NCBI GenBank assembly: GCA_034231615.1
Contig: CM067315.1
Coordinates: 36,929,129 to 36,993,128, forward strand
Source: Meghimatium bilineatum
Lineage: Eukaryota; Mollusca; Gastropoda; Stylommatophora; Philomycidae
Length of the DNA stretch: 64,000 nt
Reading direction: 5' to 3'
This document shows, one piece after another, positions 28,601 to 31,196 of this stretch. The translations under genes were made by a program, and so were the position numbers. The notes below the pieces were generated by a model, which saw nothing but the letters and a program-made list of their open reading frames with translations, was not told where the DNA came from and ran no database searches. The first letter of the stretch is position 1. The number at the start of each line of letters is the position of its first letter.

Positions 28601-28815
28601 AATTCATGAGAGAGTTAGTAACTCTGCACGTTCAGAGCTACGGTTTAAGTGATAGAGATTAATAGAACCGCAAACTCAATTAAAACTTCTCTAACATCAG
28701 AATAATATTGTGCTTACTTTGTCCAAAATCTTCCATCAAAATCTACTATGCCTCTGTCCTTTATTGAAATAAGTTTACATTCTTTGAGATAGTCGTCAGC
28801 TGTAGCACTCGCCAT
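1658..28815 (-). CDS. SLC17A9-like: SLC17A9-like vesicular nucleotide transporter, 11 coding exons, 3' end outside window
   Basis: Gene-level entry; exons are listed separately. SLC17A9 (VNUT) proteins are 12-helix major-facilitator carriers that load ATP and other nucleotides into secretory vesicles or lysosome-related organelles, driven by membrane potential. The spliced product reads 404 codons plus one base and follows the family from the N-terminus through the hallmarks FFWGY, LSDRIGGE, LSRVCLGICQG, the GWVFNVVPWL helix and the HNSGILVNPQDIAP helix. Vertebrate members are about 430-440 residues, so only roughly the last 30-45 residues are missing, to the left of base 1. All ten junctions use GT-AG sites and keep phase, and no in-frame stop was seen, so this looks like a functional gene. 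Family identity comes from remembered alignment to SLC17A9; a related SLC17 member (sialin or VGLUT-like) is less likely because of the N-terminal and TM1 match. Transport substrate is inferred. Confidence 0.9.
1805..1898 (+). repeat. tRNA-derived SINE head
   Basis: Contains an A-box-like TAGCCTAGTTGATAATGAGC and a perfect B-box GGTTCGAAACC about 45 bp later, spaced as in a tRNA gene. The same head (GGTTACAGTGTGCCAGGTTC) occurs on the minus strand at 61500-61575. It lacks a full tRNA fold, so it is a SINE rather than a tRNA gene. Confidence 0.6.
1935..2480 (+). pseudogene. I-clade LINE C-terminus: RNase H end plus zinc-knuckle tail
   Basis: Reads IQWIPSHCGIIGIEKANALS (the C-terminal W-x-P-x-H-x-G-x-x-x-N-E-x-A motif of RNase H) and then, after frame changes, RLRAGHCRLLGYLYRLRILY and a C-x(n)-C-x(n)-EHILQDCP block ending in a TGLTI-like terminus. 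This RNase H plus C/H-rich tail layout marks I-clade LINEs. 5'-truncated and broken. Confidence 0.7.
2481..2985. other. unassigned intronic sequence
   Basis: No recognisable coding or repeat signal. The forward open frame crossing 2562-3029 is the antisense shadow of exon 10 plus intron. Confidence 0.5.
2992..3163 (-). CDS. SLC17A9-like: SLC17A9-like exon 10 (TM9-TM10)
   Basis: 172 bp, acceptor TTTCTCCCACAG, donor G/GTATGT. Encodes TIALCGTAFFLFLISYVSDY, then LPCLLCMALAVSCCGFHNSG and ILVNPQDIAPKHAGAVF. The F-x-x-S-G-I-x-V-N-x-Q-D-I-A-P-x-x-A-G motif is diagnostic of SLC17A9/SLC17. A 16-bp minisatellite begins about 30 bases upstream of the acceptor. Confidence 0.96.
3193..3553. repeat. 16-bp minisatellite, about 22 copies
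   Basis: Unit TTCACTTATATAAATG with C/T variation at one site (TTTACTT versus TTCACTT). Very homogeneous, with only a few substitutions (for example ATTTAA at about 3467). It starts about 30 bases from the exon 10 acceptor on the minus strand, so it occupies the branch-point side of that intron. Confidence 0.95.
3554..4050. other. unassigned intronic sequence
   Basis: AT-rich intron 9 sequence with no clear open frame or repeat family. Confidence 0.45.
4055..4135 (+). repeat. tRNA-derived SINE head
   Basis: A-box-like TTAGCAAAGTGGTTACGC and B-box-like GTGTTCGAGTC spaced about 35 bp apart, as in tRNA genes. Surrounding sequence gives no tRNA acceptor stem. Sits in the intron between exons 9 and 10. 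Family membership beyond the promoter boxes is not established. Confidence 0.5.
4136..4800. other. unassigned intronic sequence
   Basis: Intronic DNA between a SINE head and microexon 9. Several short open frames, none resembling a known protein. Confidence 0.4.
4811..4845 (-). CDS. SLC17A9-like: SLC17A9-like exon 9, 35-bp microexon
   Basis: Only 35 bp: acceptor ATATTTTCAG, donor GAG/GTTAGT. With the G carried from exon 8 it reads GYTVTFVRKLME, matching the GYRAITVRKLMQ stretch of SLC17A9 (loop before TM9). Starts in phase 1 and ends in phase 0, as exon 10 requires. Confidence 0.88.
5165..5335 (-). pseudogene. LINE family H 3' tail
   Basis: Minus strand reads LPKTMVDIGISSV, then TCPWMQQVNSPRIVSC and ELWKECHP. 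The terminal W-K/E-x-x-x-H-P/L and D-x-x-x-S/I-D arrangement recurs at 13490-13640 and 25262-25505, all minus strand, defining a shared 5'-truncated LINE family. Confidence 0.55.
5373..5578. mobile_element. hAT-like MITE
   Basis: About 206 bp with imperfect terminal inverted repeats: left CAGTGTTTCCAACATGGGG, right (reverse complement) CAGTGTCTCCCAACCTTTTT, typical of non-autonomous hAT elements. Flanked by an imperfect 8-bp duplication (TTTTATAT / CTTTATAT). Interior holds G and C tracts and no coding capacity. Confidence 0.75.
5845..6205 (+). pseudogene. LINE family B C-terminal region
   Basis: Fragments read CQTWALIKEQ..LTMCGNEM, HENEPLLA-like sequence, and GRLRRRCNEEVINILSRHNI. The same set (CYKCQTWILTKEQEIKLTMC, then GKPRRRWIEGVTNIL) occurs on the minus strand at 15770-16445, and the tail alone at 9955-10085. 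Multiple frameshifts. Confidence 0.65.
6208..6290 (+). repeat. tRNA-derived SINE head following LINE tail
   Basis: GGCTCTGTGGTGGAGTGGTA carries an A-box-like TGGTGGAGTGG and AGTTCGATCCC is a near-perfect B-box 36 bp downstream; the ends (TGTGGTGG / CCACCACAG) can pair like an acceptor stem. It begins right where the LINE B tail ends. A degenerate tRNA pseudogene is the alternative. Confidence 0.55.
6291..7000. other. unassigned intronic sequence
   Basis: No supported gene. A short direct duplication around ATTACACCAGAGTCGG / TTATGCCAGAGTCAG with GTCTGGCAAAAA lies at about 6718-6782. Confidence 0.4.
7005..7150 (-). pseudogene. possible LINE family D tail
   Basis: Resembles the minus-strand D tails at 20915-21165 and 54412-54690 (TTAAGCG..., GTTTGTTCA...GATGT, TTTTCTATC). 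Short and diverged; a weak call. Confidence 0.3.
7440..7527 (-). CDS. SLC17A9-like: SLC17A9-like exon 8 (TM8)
   Basis: 88 bp, acceptor CATAAACAG, donor G/GTAAGC. Encodes GWVFNVVPWLVTIPSTIGGG then WIADKMITK. Matches the GWIFNVVPWLVAIP helix and following gate loop (G-x-x-x-D) of SLC17A9. Starts in phase 0 and ends in phase 1. Confidence 0.95.
7765..8689. mobile_element. piggyBac-like MITE, subfamily 1, TTAA-flanked
   Basis: 925 bp bounded by TTAA on both sides. Left terminus TTAACCTTTACGACTCTG; right terminus read inward TTAACCTTTAGAGCCCTG. TTAA duplication with C-start inverted repeats is the piggyBac insertion hallmark. The right 200 bp is homologous to the MITEs at 16835 and 26924 (shared TTTATTTACATGTGCAAA-like and CAAAACACTCACCATCAACA-like blocks). 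No transposase coding. GC-rich left end. Lies wholly in intron 7 of the SLC17A9-like gene. Confidence 0.78.
8703..8799 (-). CDS. SLC17A9-like: SLC17A9-like exon 7 (TM7)
   Basis: 97 bp, acceptor TTGTCCTCAG, donor AAG/GTAATA. Encodes SLLIGHFCENNAFYILLSWM then PTYFHENFPTAK. The F-Y-I-L-L-S-W-M-P-T-Y-F motif is the TM7 hallmark of SLC17 carriers. Ends in phase 0. A piggyBac-like MITE ends 14 bases downstream of this exon. Confidence 0.95.
8955..9340 (-). pseudogene. LINE family F C-terminal region
   Basis: Minus strand reads NKCLRRITNTHWSEFKSNDK, IREETHQNFITDVIRKRRWF, YIGHGIRADINKIHHQSLEW, IPTCKRGRPKETLRRTILKE, then LNRQNWRDLTSALFANFSAK. This is the region after the reverse transcriptase in RTE/CR1-type LINEs, with a single short frame break near 9280. 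A second tail copy is at 61590-61735. Confidence 0.8.
9585..9775. repeat. 40-bp tandem repeat, about 5 copies
   Basis: Unit begins GCCTACCTCTACTGTCAACT and continues TACAATAAAGAATTCAGTAT; later copies lose AATAAA or carry CTGCTGCC variants. Confidence 0.85.
9955..10085 (+). pseudogene. LINE family B 3' tail
   Basis: Reads RYRERPRRRWIGGVTNILRH then HNINAHE; same tail as the family B copies at 6150 and 16020. Short, 5'-truncated. Confidence 0.6.
10170..10268. repeat. 23-bp tandem repeat, about 4 copies
   Basis: Unit TGCACATCACATTCAGTACAAAG, four copies with one A/C variant. Confidence 0.9.
10620..10915 (-). pseudogene. Penelope-like element: GIY-YIG endonuclease fragment
   Basis: Minus strand reads DFRYLRQSDPCVHLYSMKYQ, TVADHFNGHRGAYDIQVAAI and KSCFSDVPTYHALENHIYFN, LARLSPFG. 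The HFNG-x-x-G...DIQV-x-A-I-x-SCFSD block matches the better preserved copy at 26205-26600. It represents the C-terminal half of the GIY-YIG domain of Penelope-like retroelements; the catalytic start is missing. Confidence 0.7.
10916..11335 (-). pseudogene. LINE reverse transcriptase fragment
   Basis: Minus strand reads VKGDDETSDWFQGLKGVWQR then YSDFRYYLFNIYAGNIMR, a decayed G-V-R-Q-G-x-x-x-S-P-x-L-F-N-I-Y RT block, followed by NMKKIKIMTTQSKTKSNFIV and DNQELEDVIN, the post-YADD N-x-K-K-T-K segment. Confidence 0.65.
11340..11545 (-). pseudogene. I-clade LINE zinc-knuckle C-terminus fragment
   Basis: Minus strand reads QQLPICRHFSHPNETVEHFF then IDCPYFSTEMKNFTDTL: the C-x(n)-ETVEHFL-x-DCP motif typical of LINE ORF2 C-termini. 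Confidence 0.6.
11649..11820 (-). CDS. SLC17A9-like: SLC17A9-like exon 6 (TM6 and central cytosolic loop)
   Basis: 172 bp. Acceptor TTCAATATAG is purine-interrupted and weak; donor G/GTAATG is acceptable. Encodes MCGVFWMLTMRYMLIAKGRD, a variable loop, then TVPWVTLFMKPAFW. The P-W-x-x-L-F-x-K-P-A-x-W block is a strong match to the start of TM7 in SLC17A9. Starts in phase 1 and ends in phase 2 (TG/G). Confidence 0.9.
11932..12195. repeat. foldback element of two head-to-head tRNA-like SINE units
   Basis: The left edge AAAATCATGCAGCAAACAGG and the right edge CCATTTGCTGCATGATTTT are inverted copies. Each arm (about 90 bp) contains, outward, a Y-shaped tRNA promoter pair: GGTGTGGTCAAAGACGG and AGTTCAAATCCC in the right arm, matched in the left arm on the minus strand by GTCGACTCAAGTGGTGAGGC and GGTTCAAATCC. 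Spacer about 70 bp. In the intron between exons 5 and 6. Confidence 0.7.
12196..12300. repeat. dispersed repeat K fragment
   Basis: Sequence around TCTCACTATACAATCATATC, GTGACCACTAGTGGTTGCCA and ATTCCATATGCTGGCAG is repeated with about 15 percent divergence at 13798-13895. Adjoins the foldback element. Family unknown. Confidence 0.6.
12310..12445. mobile_element. pogo/Tigger-like MITE, partial
   Basis: Reverse complement of the right end, TACAGTGAAATCTCATTATA then ATAACTTGGCCTAGTCTGGA, matches the left end of the element at 31197. Shares GTATGTAATAACAGAAATTT with it. Inverted-repeat ends of this type (CAGTnrAAYCYCnTTATAAC) are seen in pogo/Tigger MITEs. Confidence 0.6.
12886..12959 (-). CDS. 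SLC17A9-like: SLC17A9-like exon 5 (TM5)
   Basis: 74 bp, acceptor TTTCTTTCAG, donor G/GTATGT. Encodes TLFTGCIGSLLMDHYSWCVP then FYII. Corresponds to TM5 and the next turn of SLC17A9 (TLLTGAVGSLLL in vertebrates). Begins in phase 2 and ends in phase 1. Confidence 0.93.
13137..13290. mobile_element. half copy of palindromic MITE
   Basis: Matches the right half of the palindrome at 14308-14614: GTTAGGATAGTTGTGTTTTA, AAATGACGAACATGAAATTT and the terminal GTGGCATCTACTTGTACTGT. Left half absent. Confidence 0.65.
13329..13438 (-). other. 36-codon open segment of unknown origin
   Basis: Minus strand after TTTCTTTCAG reads AVDGWLVPDPAVHGLMPEPF then DPMQEIKSMFADGFYSL and a stop. Composition looks protein-like, but the frame does not fit the phase-2 end of SLC17A9-like exon 4, so it cannot be a cassette or alternative last exon of that gene in this frame. 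Could be a TE relic or a chance frame. Confidence 0.25.
13490..13640 (-). pseudogene. LINE family H 3' tail
   Basis: Minus strand resembles copies at 5165 and 25262: DITEHLNIALTAAGQFL then EHL..RMFPEKNMSPE. Decayed. Confidence 0.45.
13798..13995 (-). repeat. dispersed repeat K
   Basis: Minus-strand CCCCATTGAGACCAGCTTCT and CAGAGGCTGGAAACTAAGA recur on the plus strand at 46213-46280 (CCCCATCGAGGCCAACTCCT; CAGAGGCTGGAAACTAAGA). The other half matches 12196-12300. Probably the 5' end of a LINE or another dispersed element; not identified. Confidence 0.55.
14055..14154 (-). CDS. SLC17A9-like: SLC17A9-like exon 4 (TM4-TM5 loop)
   Basis: 100 bp, acceptor GTTCTTTCAG, donor GTGAGT. Encodes G-FHYPGMTSIISRKVLEHQRS then FTYSIVSSGSYV. 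The pattern Y-P-x-x-T-S-x-x-S-x-K-V-x-E-x-x-R-x-F-x-Y is the SLC17 cytosolic segment between TM4 and TM5. Starts in phase 1 and ends in phase 2, fitting exons 3 and 5. No single frame is open beyond the exon, so a scan for long open frames misses it. Confidence 0.92.
14308..14614. mobile_element. palindromic MITE with duplicated terminal repeat
   Basis: Left arm CAGTACAAGTAGACGCCATG ... TCATGTTCATCATTTAAT is inverted in the right arm ATTAAATGATGAACATGA ... GTCTACTTGAACTGTACC, around a core of GGGTTAGTTATGTAAAACAC and ATCCTAACTCTAACCC. The last 46 bp (GAGATGTGGATTCAACTATG onward) is tandemly duplicated. Superfamily not certain. Confidence 0.7.
14930..15310 (-). pseudogene. I-clade LINE zinc-knuckle C-terminus
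   Basis: Minus strand reads AIIFRL-TSHNKRRSHMFQK, MKIDKTDLCNCGLSSENAEH, ILHAC and FWPTETAQLPYLRGSIDDLK, RITQFIETIGAI. C-N-C-x(7)-AEHILHAC is the conserved C/H motif, and the D-L-x-x-x-x-x-F-I terminus matches those at 2360-2480 and 46430-46499. Confidence 0.75.
15311..15740. other. unassigned, possibly more of the I-clade LINE
   Basis: Minus strand has a short PTHRGDGSTKYLCQ-like stretch but no secure domain. Confidence 0.3.
15770..16445 (-). pseudogene. LINE family B C-terminal region with GATA-type tail
   Basis: Minus strand reads IFIPTLCYKCQTWILTKEQE, IKLTMCEIRCLRKATNRTRR, DHVRNEYRSRWNN, then RLKWFSHLMRMNPYWPVARA and GKPRRRWIEGVTNIL. A stretch at 15900-16010 matches the family C tail instead, suggesting recombination or nested insertion. 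The 3' end is followed by (GATA)n-like sequence at 15738-15765. Confidence 0.7.
16655..16785 (+). pseudogene. LINE family A 3' tail
   Basis: Plus-strand CAGTCTAGCAGAGTGCACCA, then GGAGATACGTTGCAGCCAAC and CGGAGACGGCACTTGATGAT with (GAT)n, identical in layout to the tails at 36295 and 40860 (minus). Encodes the C-terminal SLAECTTKTRDRRCWRYVAA, then GDGT. 130 bp, 5'-truncated, adjacent to the MITE at 16835. Confidence 0.75.
16835..17731. mobile_element. piggyBac-like MITE, subfamily 2, copy 1
   Basis: 897 bp flanked by TTAA. Left end TTAACCTTTAGCAAGCCAG; right end inward TTAACCTTCACCAAGCCTAT. Inverted relative to the copy at 26924-27815. Interior holds GTAAGT-type donor-like sites and, near the right end, a CpG-rich GCCGCCATTTTG block. 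The 78-codon frame starting MASYRCADVVRLIALK is interrupted in the other copy, so it is not a conserved gene. Confidence 0.85.
17810..18235 (+). pseudogene. LINE family A C-terminal region
   Basis: Broken frames read VFEMWKYRTIGRTPWKEKK-like, KIKQMKYFGHIRRHDTLLK, LLVGKVEGSRARGRQRYKWV and SLAECTTKERDKGC. Same family as the longer copy at 40857-41790. Confidence 0.75.
18675..18970. repeat. 41-bp tandem repeat, about 7 copies
   Basis: Unit AATTTAGGTGTTTTGACAGG followed by AAAATGTCCTCAAAACTGTAT; outer copies are truncated or diverged (first has an A-run, last lacks part). Confidence 0.9.
18985..19275 (-). pseudogene. LINE endonuclease domain fragment
   Basis: Minus strand reads PFILGDLNARVGTDNCSWPA, NLGHHGTGNINENGQRLLEF, CNSNHLCVTKIIFATEPIHK, ISWSHPKSGHWHQLDLIL. 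This is the G-D-x-N-A-R-V-G and S-W-x-H-P-x-S-x-x-x-x-Q-L-D-x-I-L core of the APE-type endonuclease of LINEs; one stop near the N-terminal side. The rest of the LINE is not adjacent. Confidence 0.85.
19305..19421. repeat. tandem duplication of exon 3 donor-proximal intron
   Basis: AAGAACAATAGTAATACCTA, GGAATGTTATAACAAACTTC and ACTAT occur twice (about 19315-19362 and 19375-19419). The copy touching exon 3 supplies the splice donor; the distal copy continues into GACCTTG, a partial echo of the exon edge (ACCTTGG). A 16-bp GATAAGAACAATAGTA is repeated a third time. Confidence 0.85.
19421..19640 (-). CDS. SLC17A9-like: SLC17A9-like exon 3 (TM2-TM4)
   Basis: 220 bp, the longest exon. Acceptor TTTTTTTCAG, donor G/GTATAG. 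Encodes GSVLSAFFWGYTMTQFLGGY followed by LSDRIGGEVVLP: the MFS loop 2-3 signature (G-x-L-x-D-R-x-G-G) that gates the carrier, then TM3 and TM4 ending LSRVCLGICQG, which carries the conserved TM4 arginine of SLC17 proteins. Ends in phase 1. A duplication of the donor-proximal intron sequence lies just downstream. Confidence 0.96.
19790..20053 (+). repeat. dispersed GAA-tailed repeat (SINE-like), full-looking copy
   Basis: About 260 bp: begins near GGGAGCAAAGAATAGCAACA, contains GGCGACTAAGGAGGTTATGG and TGCTGAAGTCGGATGTGTCA, ends GCAGGAGTTTGAGAATGAAC then GCAGAAGAAGAAGAAG. Related copies: 38715-39058 (plus), 40030-40280 (minus), 35300-35800 (minus, interrupted). No RNA polymerase III box is clear, so it may be a LINE-derived short element. 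Confidence 0.75.
20115..20335. repeat. two-copy tandem repeat with poly-C tracts
   Basis: About 125-bp unit (AATTATAACTGATTTATTTA, TTTATAACCAATCCTAACAC, C-run, CAAATTAATATTAC) present twice. The C-runs are up to 18 bases long. Confidence 0.75.
20385..20480. repeat. dispersed repeat shared with 28270-28350
   Basis: GTCAGGTAATACCTTGAAAC and TAGAGCAAAGGTCACA match GTCAGGTAACACCTCGACAC and TAGAGCAAAGGTCACA at about 28304. Family not identified. Confidence 0.6.
20564..20860. repeat. 27-bp minisatellite, 11 copies
   Basis: Unit AACACATGTAAACAGTTTTC then TACATGC, virtually perfect in 11 copies (297 bp). Because 27 is a multiple of three, several frames are open on both strands; the forward frame repeats NTCKQFSTC and the reverse frames repeat nine-residue units. 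No start context, domain or exon structure supports a protein. Confidence 0.95.
20915..21165 (-). pseudogene. LINE family D 3' region
   Basis: Minus strand carries fragments such as NGSVTL, KRMQTKYQLENIAKEYLDIK and the tail AATGACAGCTGGAGCTCTCA / CCACTACGCTTAATGGCAAG, matching ends at 29880, 43950 (plus) and 54412 (minus). Confidence 0.6.
21163..21243. repeat. short direct repeat pair
   Basis: AATTTAACCTTAAGGATCCT then ATTCT occurs at 21163 and 21219, separated by further TTTAACC/TTTAAACC echoes. Confidence 0.7.
21823..22078. mobile_element. hAT-like MITE with 8-bp duplication
   Basis: Left end CAGTGGTTCTCAACATGAG; right end inward TAGTGGTTCACATTTTTGAC. Flanks GTCTAGAG (21815-21822) and GTCCAGAG (22079-22086) form a 7/8 target-site duplication, as expected for hAT. 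Lies in intron 2. Confidence 0.8.
22195..22560 (+). pseudogene. LINE family C 3' region
   Basis: Plus strand reads LGITIRDRTRNENIRRLTDA-like, MPIPDYKRRQQIKWFSHVSR, LPSDSAAEKALLYRHNRYKA and, after a frameshift, RWITGTKESTKTNIYEAHKK. Parallel copy at 30035-30405. Confidence 0.75.
22849..22975 (-). CDS. SLC17A9-like: SLC17A9-like exon 2 (TM1)
   Basis: 127 bp, acceptor TTCTGCCAG and donor GTAAGG. Encodes SEKTKWVIGLTVGTAMLYSA, then RTIMPLCIVSVASEMGWDKT and ES: the first transmembrane helix and the following luminal segment of SLC17 carriers. The 3' junction is phase 0 and joins to exon 3 as KTES-GSVLSAFFWGY, matching the family exactly in spacing. Confidence 0.92.
23017..24430. other. unassigned AT-rich intronic sequence
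   Basis: Intron 1 sequence with no recognisable repeat or coding segment; several short chance frames in AT-rich DNA. Confidence 0.5.
24440..25200 (-). pseudogene. LINE family E C-terminal region with C2H2-like end
   Basis: Minus strand reads ETWTVY-like, RFNIPRIHAMLKKA, LRYAGHGHVV and, further 3', VNRRDASSTLSVSTLTLLPG, then GRRFYARIELFSHLCTHQRD. The final C/G-R-x-F-x-A-R-I-x-L-x-S-H-x-x-x-H is the single zinc-finger terminus of this LINE type. Frame broken repeatedly. Confidence 0.7.
25262..25505 (-). pseudogene. LINE family H 3' region
   Basis: Minus strand reads LQYL-HLKRHDGIEKLILEG, RVPGKRRRGRPRR, then SVVEECMHVSGQCRSACPEQ, SIHDEDNVLERICHLI. The G-R-x-x-G-x-R-x-R-G-R-P-R block is the typical LINE region downstream of RT. 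Confidence 0.65.
25720..26225 (+). pseudogene. LINE family E C-terminal region
   Basis: Plus strand reads AVVLPVLLYASETWTVY, MRTLNHFHTTCLRKVINI and near the end DTWEELAQNIATWRSMVKHI. Corresponds to the region at 63100-63580. It runs directly into the Penelope-like sequence that follows. Confidence 0.7.
26205..26923 (+). mobile_element. Penelope-like element 3' part with GIY-YIG endonuclease
   Basis: Reads VTFPKATFTIEKSFTCVSRN, VIYAIICKRCAMTNIGETGR, RLTDRFCEHLYSIKNHLGLP, VHFNGTGHR, then after a stop at 26515 LELENRYIYQYGTLKPDGIN. The V-I-Y-x-I-x-C-x-x-C...Y/N-I-G-E-T-G-R-R-L-x-D-R-F-x-E-H-L block is the GIY-YIG nuclease of Penelope-like retroelements; here the YIG tyrosine is Asn. The downstream TTGATAAAGGCCTTTTGGTC then GAAACGTCGA is the usual 3' region of such elements. 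RT is missing; 5'-truncated. Confidence 0.85.
26924..27815. mobile_element. piggyBac-like MITE, subfamily 2, copy 2 (inverted)
   Basis: 892 bp flanked by TTAA; reverse complement of the copy at 16835-17731 over its whole length. Right end inward reads TTAACCTTTAGCAAGTCAG and GAAACGTCTCCCTGCCACCG, as in copy 1. The 280 bp next to the left end is more diverged (GGCGCTAGACGCC in place of the GCGCGCC block). No transposase. Confidence 0.88.
27816..28700. other. unassigned sequence with one shared repeat
   Basis: Contains the repeat shared with 20385-20480 near 28270-28350 and a GC-rich stretch GCTACACACGGAGCGAGGTG. Otherwise no feature recognised before exon 1. Confidence 0.4.
28718..28815 (-). 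CDS. SLC17A9-like: SLC17A9-like exon 1 (start codon)
   Basis: Begins MASATADDYLKECKLISIKD and ends FDGRFWT plus two bases (AA) before the donor GTAAGC. Exon 2 starts with G, completing AAG, so the junction reads RFWTKSEKTKW, which lines up with the cytosolic N-terminus before TM1 in SLC17A9. The start context is ACCAAAATGG, a good Kozak site. This is a soluble N-terminal tail of about 32 residues with no signal peptide. The exon is separated from exon 2 by a 5.7-kb intron holding LINE, Penelope and MITE copies. Identification rests on phase, splice consensus and N-terminal alignment. Confidence 0.82.
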
Positions 28816-28825
28816 TTTGGTCTCT
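28806..28825 (-). promoter_or_regulatory. YY1-like motif overlapping the start codon
   Basis: On the minus strand the start codon lies in CAAAATGGCGAG, close to the AAnATGGCG core bound by YY1 and often found at translation or transcription starts of animal genes. No TATA box is evident in the 100 bases upstream, consistent with a TATA-less promoter near 28.82-28.95 kb. Promoter activity is inferred. Confidence 0.35.
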
Positions 28826-29109
28826 ATCGTCTACGGTGTTTGCTTTCCACAGTGCACGTAAAAGATTCTCATGTCTTGTCAGGAGAGATATTTTCTGAAT
28901 TGCTATTTGTTGGTGATCAATGCTTTATTTACGAGGGGAATACCAGTTACAAAATCATATTAATGCACTCACGACAACATGCACTGAGTATAACATGAAA
29001 ATAAATACGCAGAAAACATAAGTAATGAAATCAGCAAGTCCAGTGTACATAATAATCAAATGAATTTTTTTTAAACTCGTAACCGTTCAGGGTCGTAGGG
29101 GTACCACAT

Positions 29110-29330
29110 CGGATGTTTCAGCAGAGTCCTCCAGCGATTTTACGATGCGGATGAGAGGAAAAATCTTTTCCGGTCATGCCCATGTTGTCCGTCCGTGCCT
29201 TTATTTTCCTTCCTCTGCTTCGTCCCCATTCGACAGTTCCCATCAGTATTGTTTTTGACAAGGAATCGTGTCTGCATACAAGTCCAAACATGCTAGTGAC
29301 ATAACAATAAACAAAACGAAAGTGAAACAA
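29110..29330 (-). pseudogene. LINE 3' tail (RHDSLSKTIL type)
   Basis: Minus strand reads VCRHDSLSKTILMGTVEWGR, SRGRKIKARTDNMGMTGKDF. This R-H-D-S-L-x-K-x-I-L-x-G-x-x-E-G-x-R-x-R-G-R block precedes the W-x-D-N segment in CR1/RTE-like LINEs. The copy at 33610 has a related end. Confidence 0.6.
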
Positions 29331-29344
29331 ACCTCTAAATTCAC

Positions 29345-29900
29345 AAATAATGGAAAATTAGAGAGATTGAGACAAGATGCCAGAAAGCAAACATAATGAC
29401 ATACCAGCTATCACTTTTACTGCTCAACCAAAAGATCAAGATGAAAGTCAAGAAACAGATGATAAACAATATTTGTATGTCAACACTCTGCTATCAATGC
29501 CAGTCATGGGCGCTGACAGCAGCCCAGCAGAGAAAACTTACATGTGAGATGAAATGCCCGAGAAAAGACGCAAGAGTGACCAAACTCGACAAAATGAGAA
29601 ATGACGAAATCAGAAGAACCTGCATAAAACCATGCATAGAATACGTCAATAAGGAACAAATAAAATGGTTTGGACACATGAGAATGAATCATAACCAGCA
29701 ACCGACAAGAAAATAGCCTATGACAGGAGAAGATCCGGATACAAGGCAAGGGGAAGAACTAGAAAAAGATGGATAGATAATATAAAGACAACCCTGAACA
29801 AATACAGATCCAACGCAGACATACATCTGGCCTTGGATAGACAACTAAAGATCTCAGTCACCACCTCTACGCTTAATGTCAAGCGTGGATATTCTGACCA
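29345..29900 (+). pseudogene. LINE family D C-terminal region
   Basis: Plus strand reads MSTLCYQCQSWALTAAQQRK, LTCEMKCPRKDARVTKLDKM, RNDEIRRTCIKPCIEYVNKE, QIKWFGHMRMNHNQQPTRK, then in another frame GYKARGRTRKRWIDNIKTTL. A moderately preserved copy with one clear frameshift near 29715. Confidence 0.8.
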
Positions 29901-30034
29901 TCATCCACCTGGGCATAGGCCTACGCAATATAGATATTTTCACATAACGATGTAACCAGTCGTTTGGCATTATACCAACGCTGTGTTACTAAAGCCAATC
30001 ATGGACAACGACAGCACAAGATAAACGTAAAATT

Positions 30035-30405
30035 GTGACAGCTGAAATGGTATGCTTGCCCAGAATCCTAGGAATATCGCTAAGAGACAGGGTGAGAAAT
30101 GAAGACATTAGTCAAAGAACCGGTACCAATTCGATCTTGGAATATATTAAGAGATAACATATCAAATGGCTTGCACACACCAGCAGACTACCATCAGACA
30201 GCATACCACAGAAAGCTATGCTACACAGATACAGTGAAGGCAGATCTAGAGGCCGACCACGAAAAATATGGACCACCGAAATAGAAGTGGCGACAAACTC
30301 CACAATATGCTCAACACACACGAGGACCATCTTCAGAAAACTCTTCTACCCCCGACTCTGAAAGGCAACAAAGGGTTTAGCAAATAGATAGATAGATAGA
30401 TAGAT
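30035..30405 (+). pseudogene. LINE family C 3' region with (GATA)n tail
   Basis: Reads ISLRDRVRNEDIS, HIKWLAHTSRLPSDSIPQKA, MLHRYSEGRSRGRPRKIWTT, then STHTRTIFRKLFYP. Ends in GCAAATAGATAGATAGATAG, suggesting the microsatellite tail is part of the element's priming end. Confidence 0.75.
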
Positions 30406-31190
30406 GTAACCAGTCTATATGTGCGAGTATTTTAGTTAAGTAAAATGTACCTTTTATAGCGAGGTACGGTGCACAACTTTCAACCGCGGATGTTAAATTT
30501 AGTTATATCTGGGCTTTACAACAATAACAAATGCTGGAGGTCGCAGTACTAGACCTACATGCTTTTCCAAATGTTTCTAATTGTAATAATTTAACTATTG
30601 TATGTCCCAGGGAGAATGATGACTGATCGTATTTACACTTGCCGTTAACTCTTTCAGGCTTGATTATTTTTAAGTTTGGACCAAATTAATTTTCAGGAGT
30701 AGAAAAATTTCCTTACATGTGTTTTTCATTGTATCACTTGACATACTAATATTGATAAATAGTGTATGTGTAATATATCATTGAAAAGGGAAATGGATAC
30801 ATAATATGAATATATAAGTACATTGATGATATTTGATTACTTCACAAGGTTAGAGTTAGTAAGACACAAAACAAGAAAATGAAAATGTTAATTTAGATTT
30901 ATTGACTTAACAGTTCTGTGACAAGATTTTTTCAGTCATGTCATATTTAGAACTCACTGTAAGAATGACCATCAATGTGACGATGTTGGCATGTTTTTGT
31001 TTGTTTTCTTAATGATCGTCTGCAAGATACAAAAAGCCATTCAGTAAATTCAAAATAATACAGAAAGTTAGGCTATATTTTTATACAGAAAATTAGCTGC
31101 TTGTGTTACAGTGATTCAATGGTGGAGCAAAGATGAATAATACTACAATCTGTCATGTATGCTATGAGAGGCAACTAAGAAGGTGTAGGG
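30406..31190. other. unassigned AT-rich sequence
   Basis: No coding or repeat signal recognised apart from a short stretch at about 31145-31190 that resembles the GAA-tailed repeat (GAGGCAACTAAGAAGGT). Confidence 0.45.
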
Positions 31191-31196
31191 TTTATT

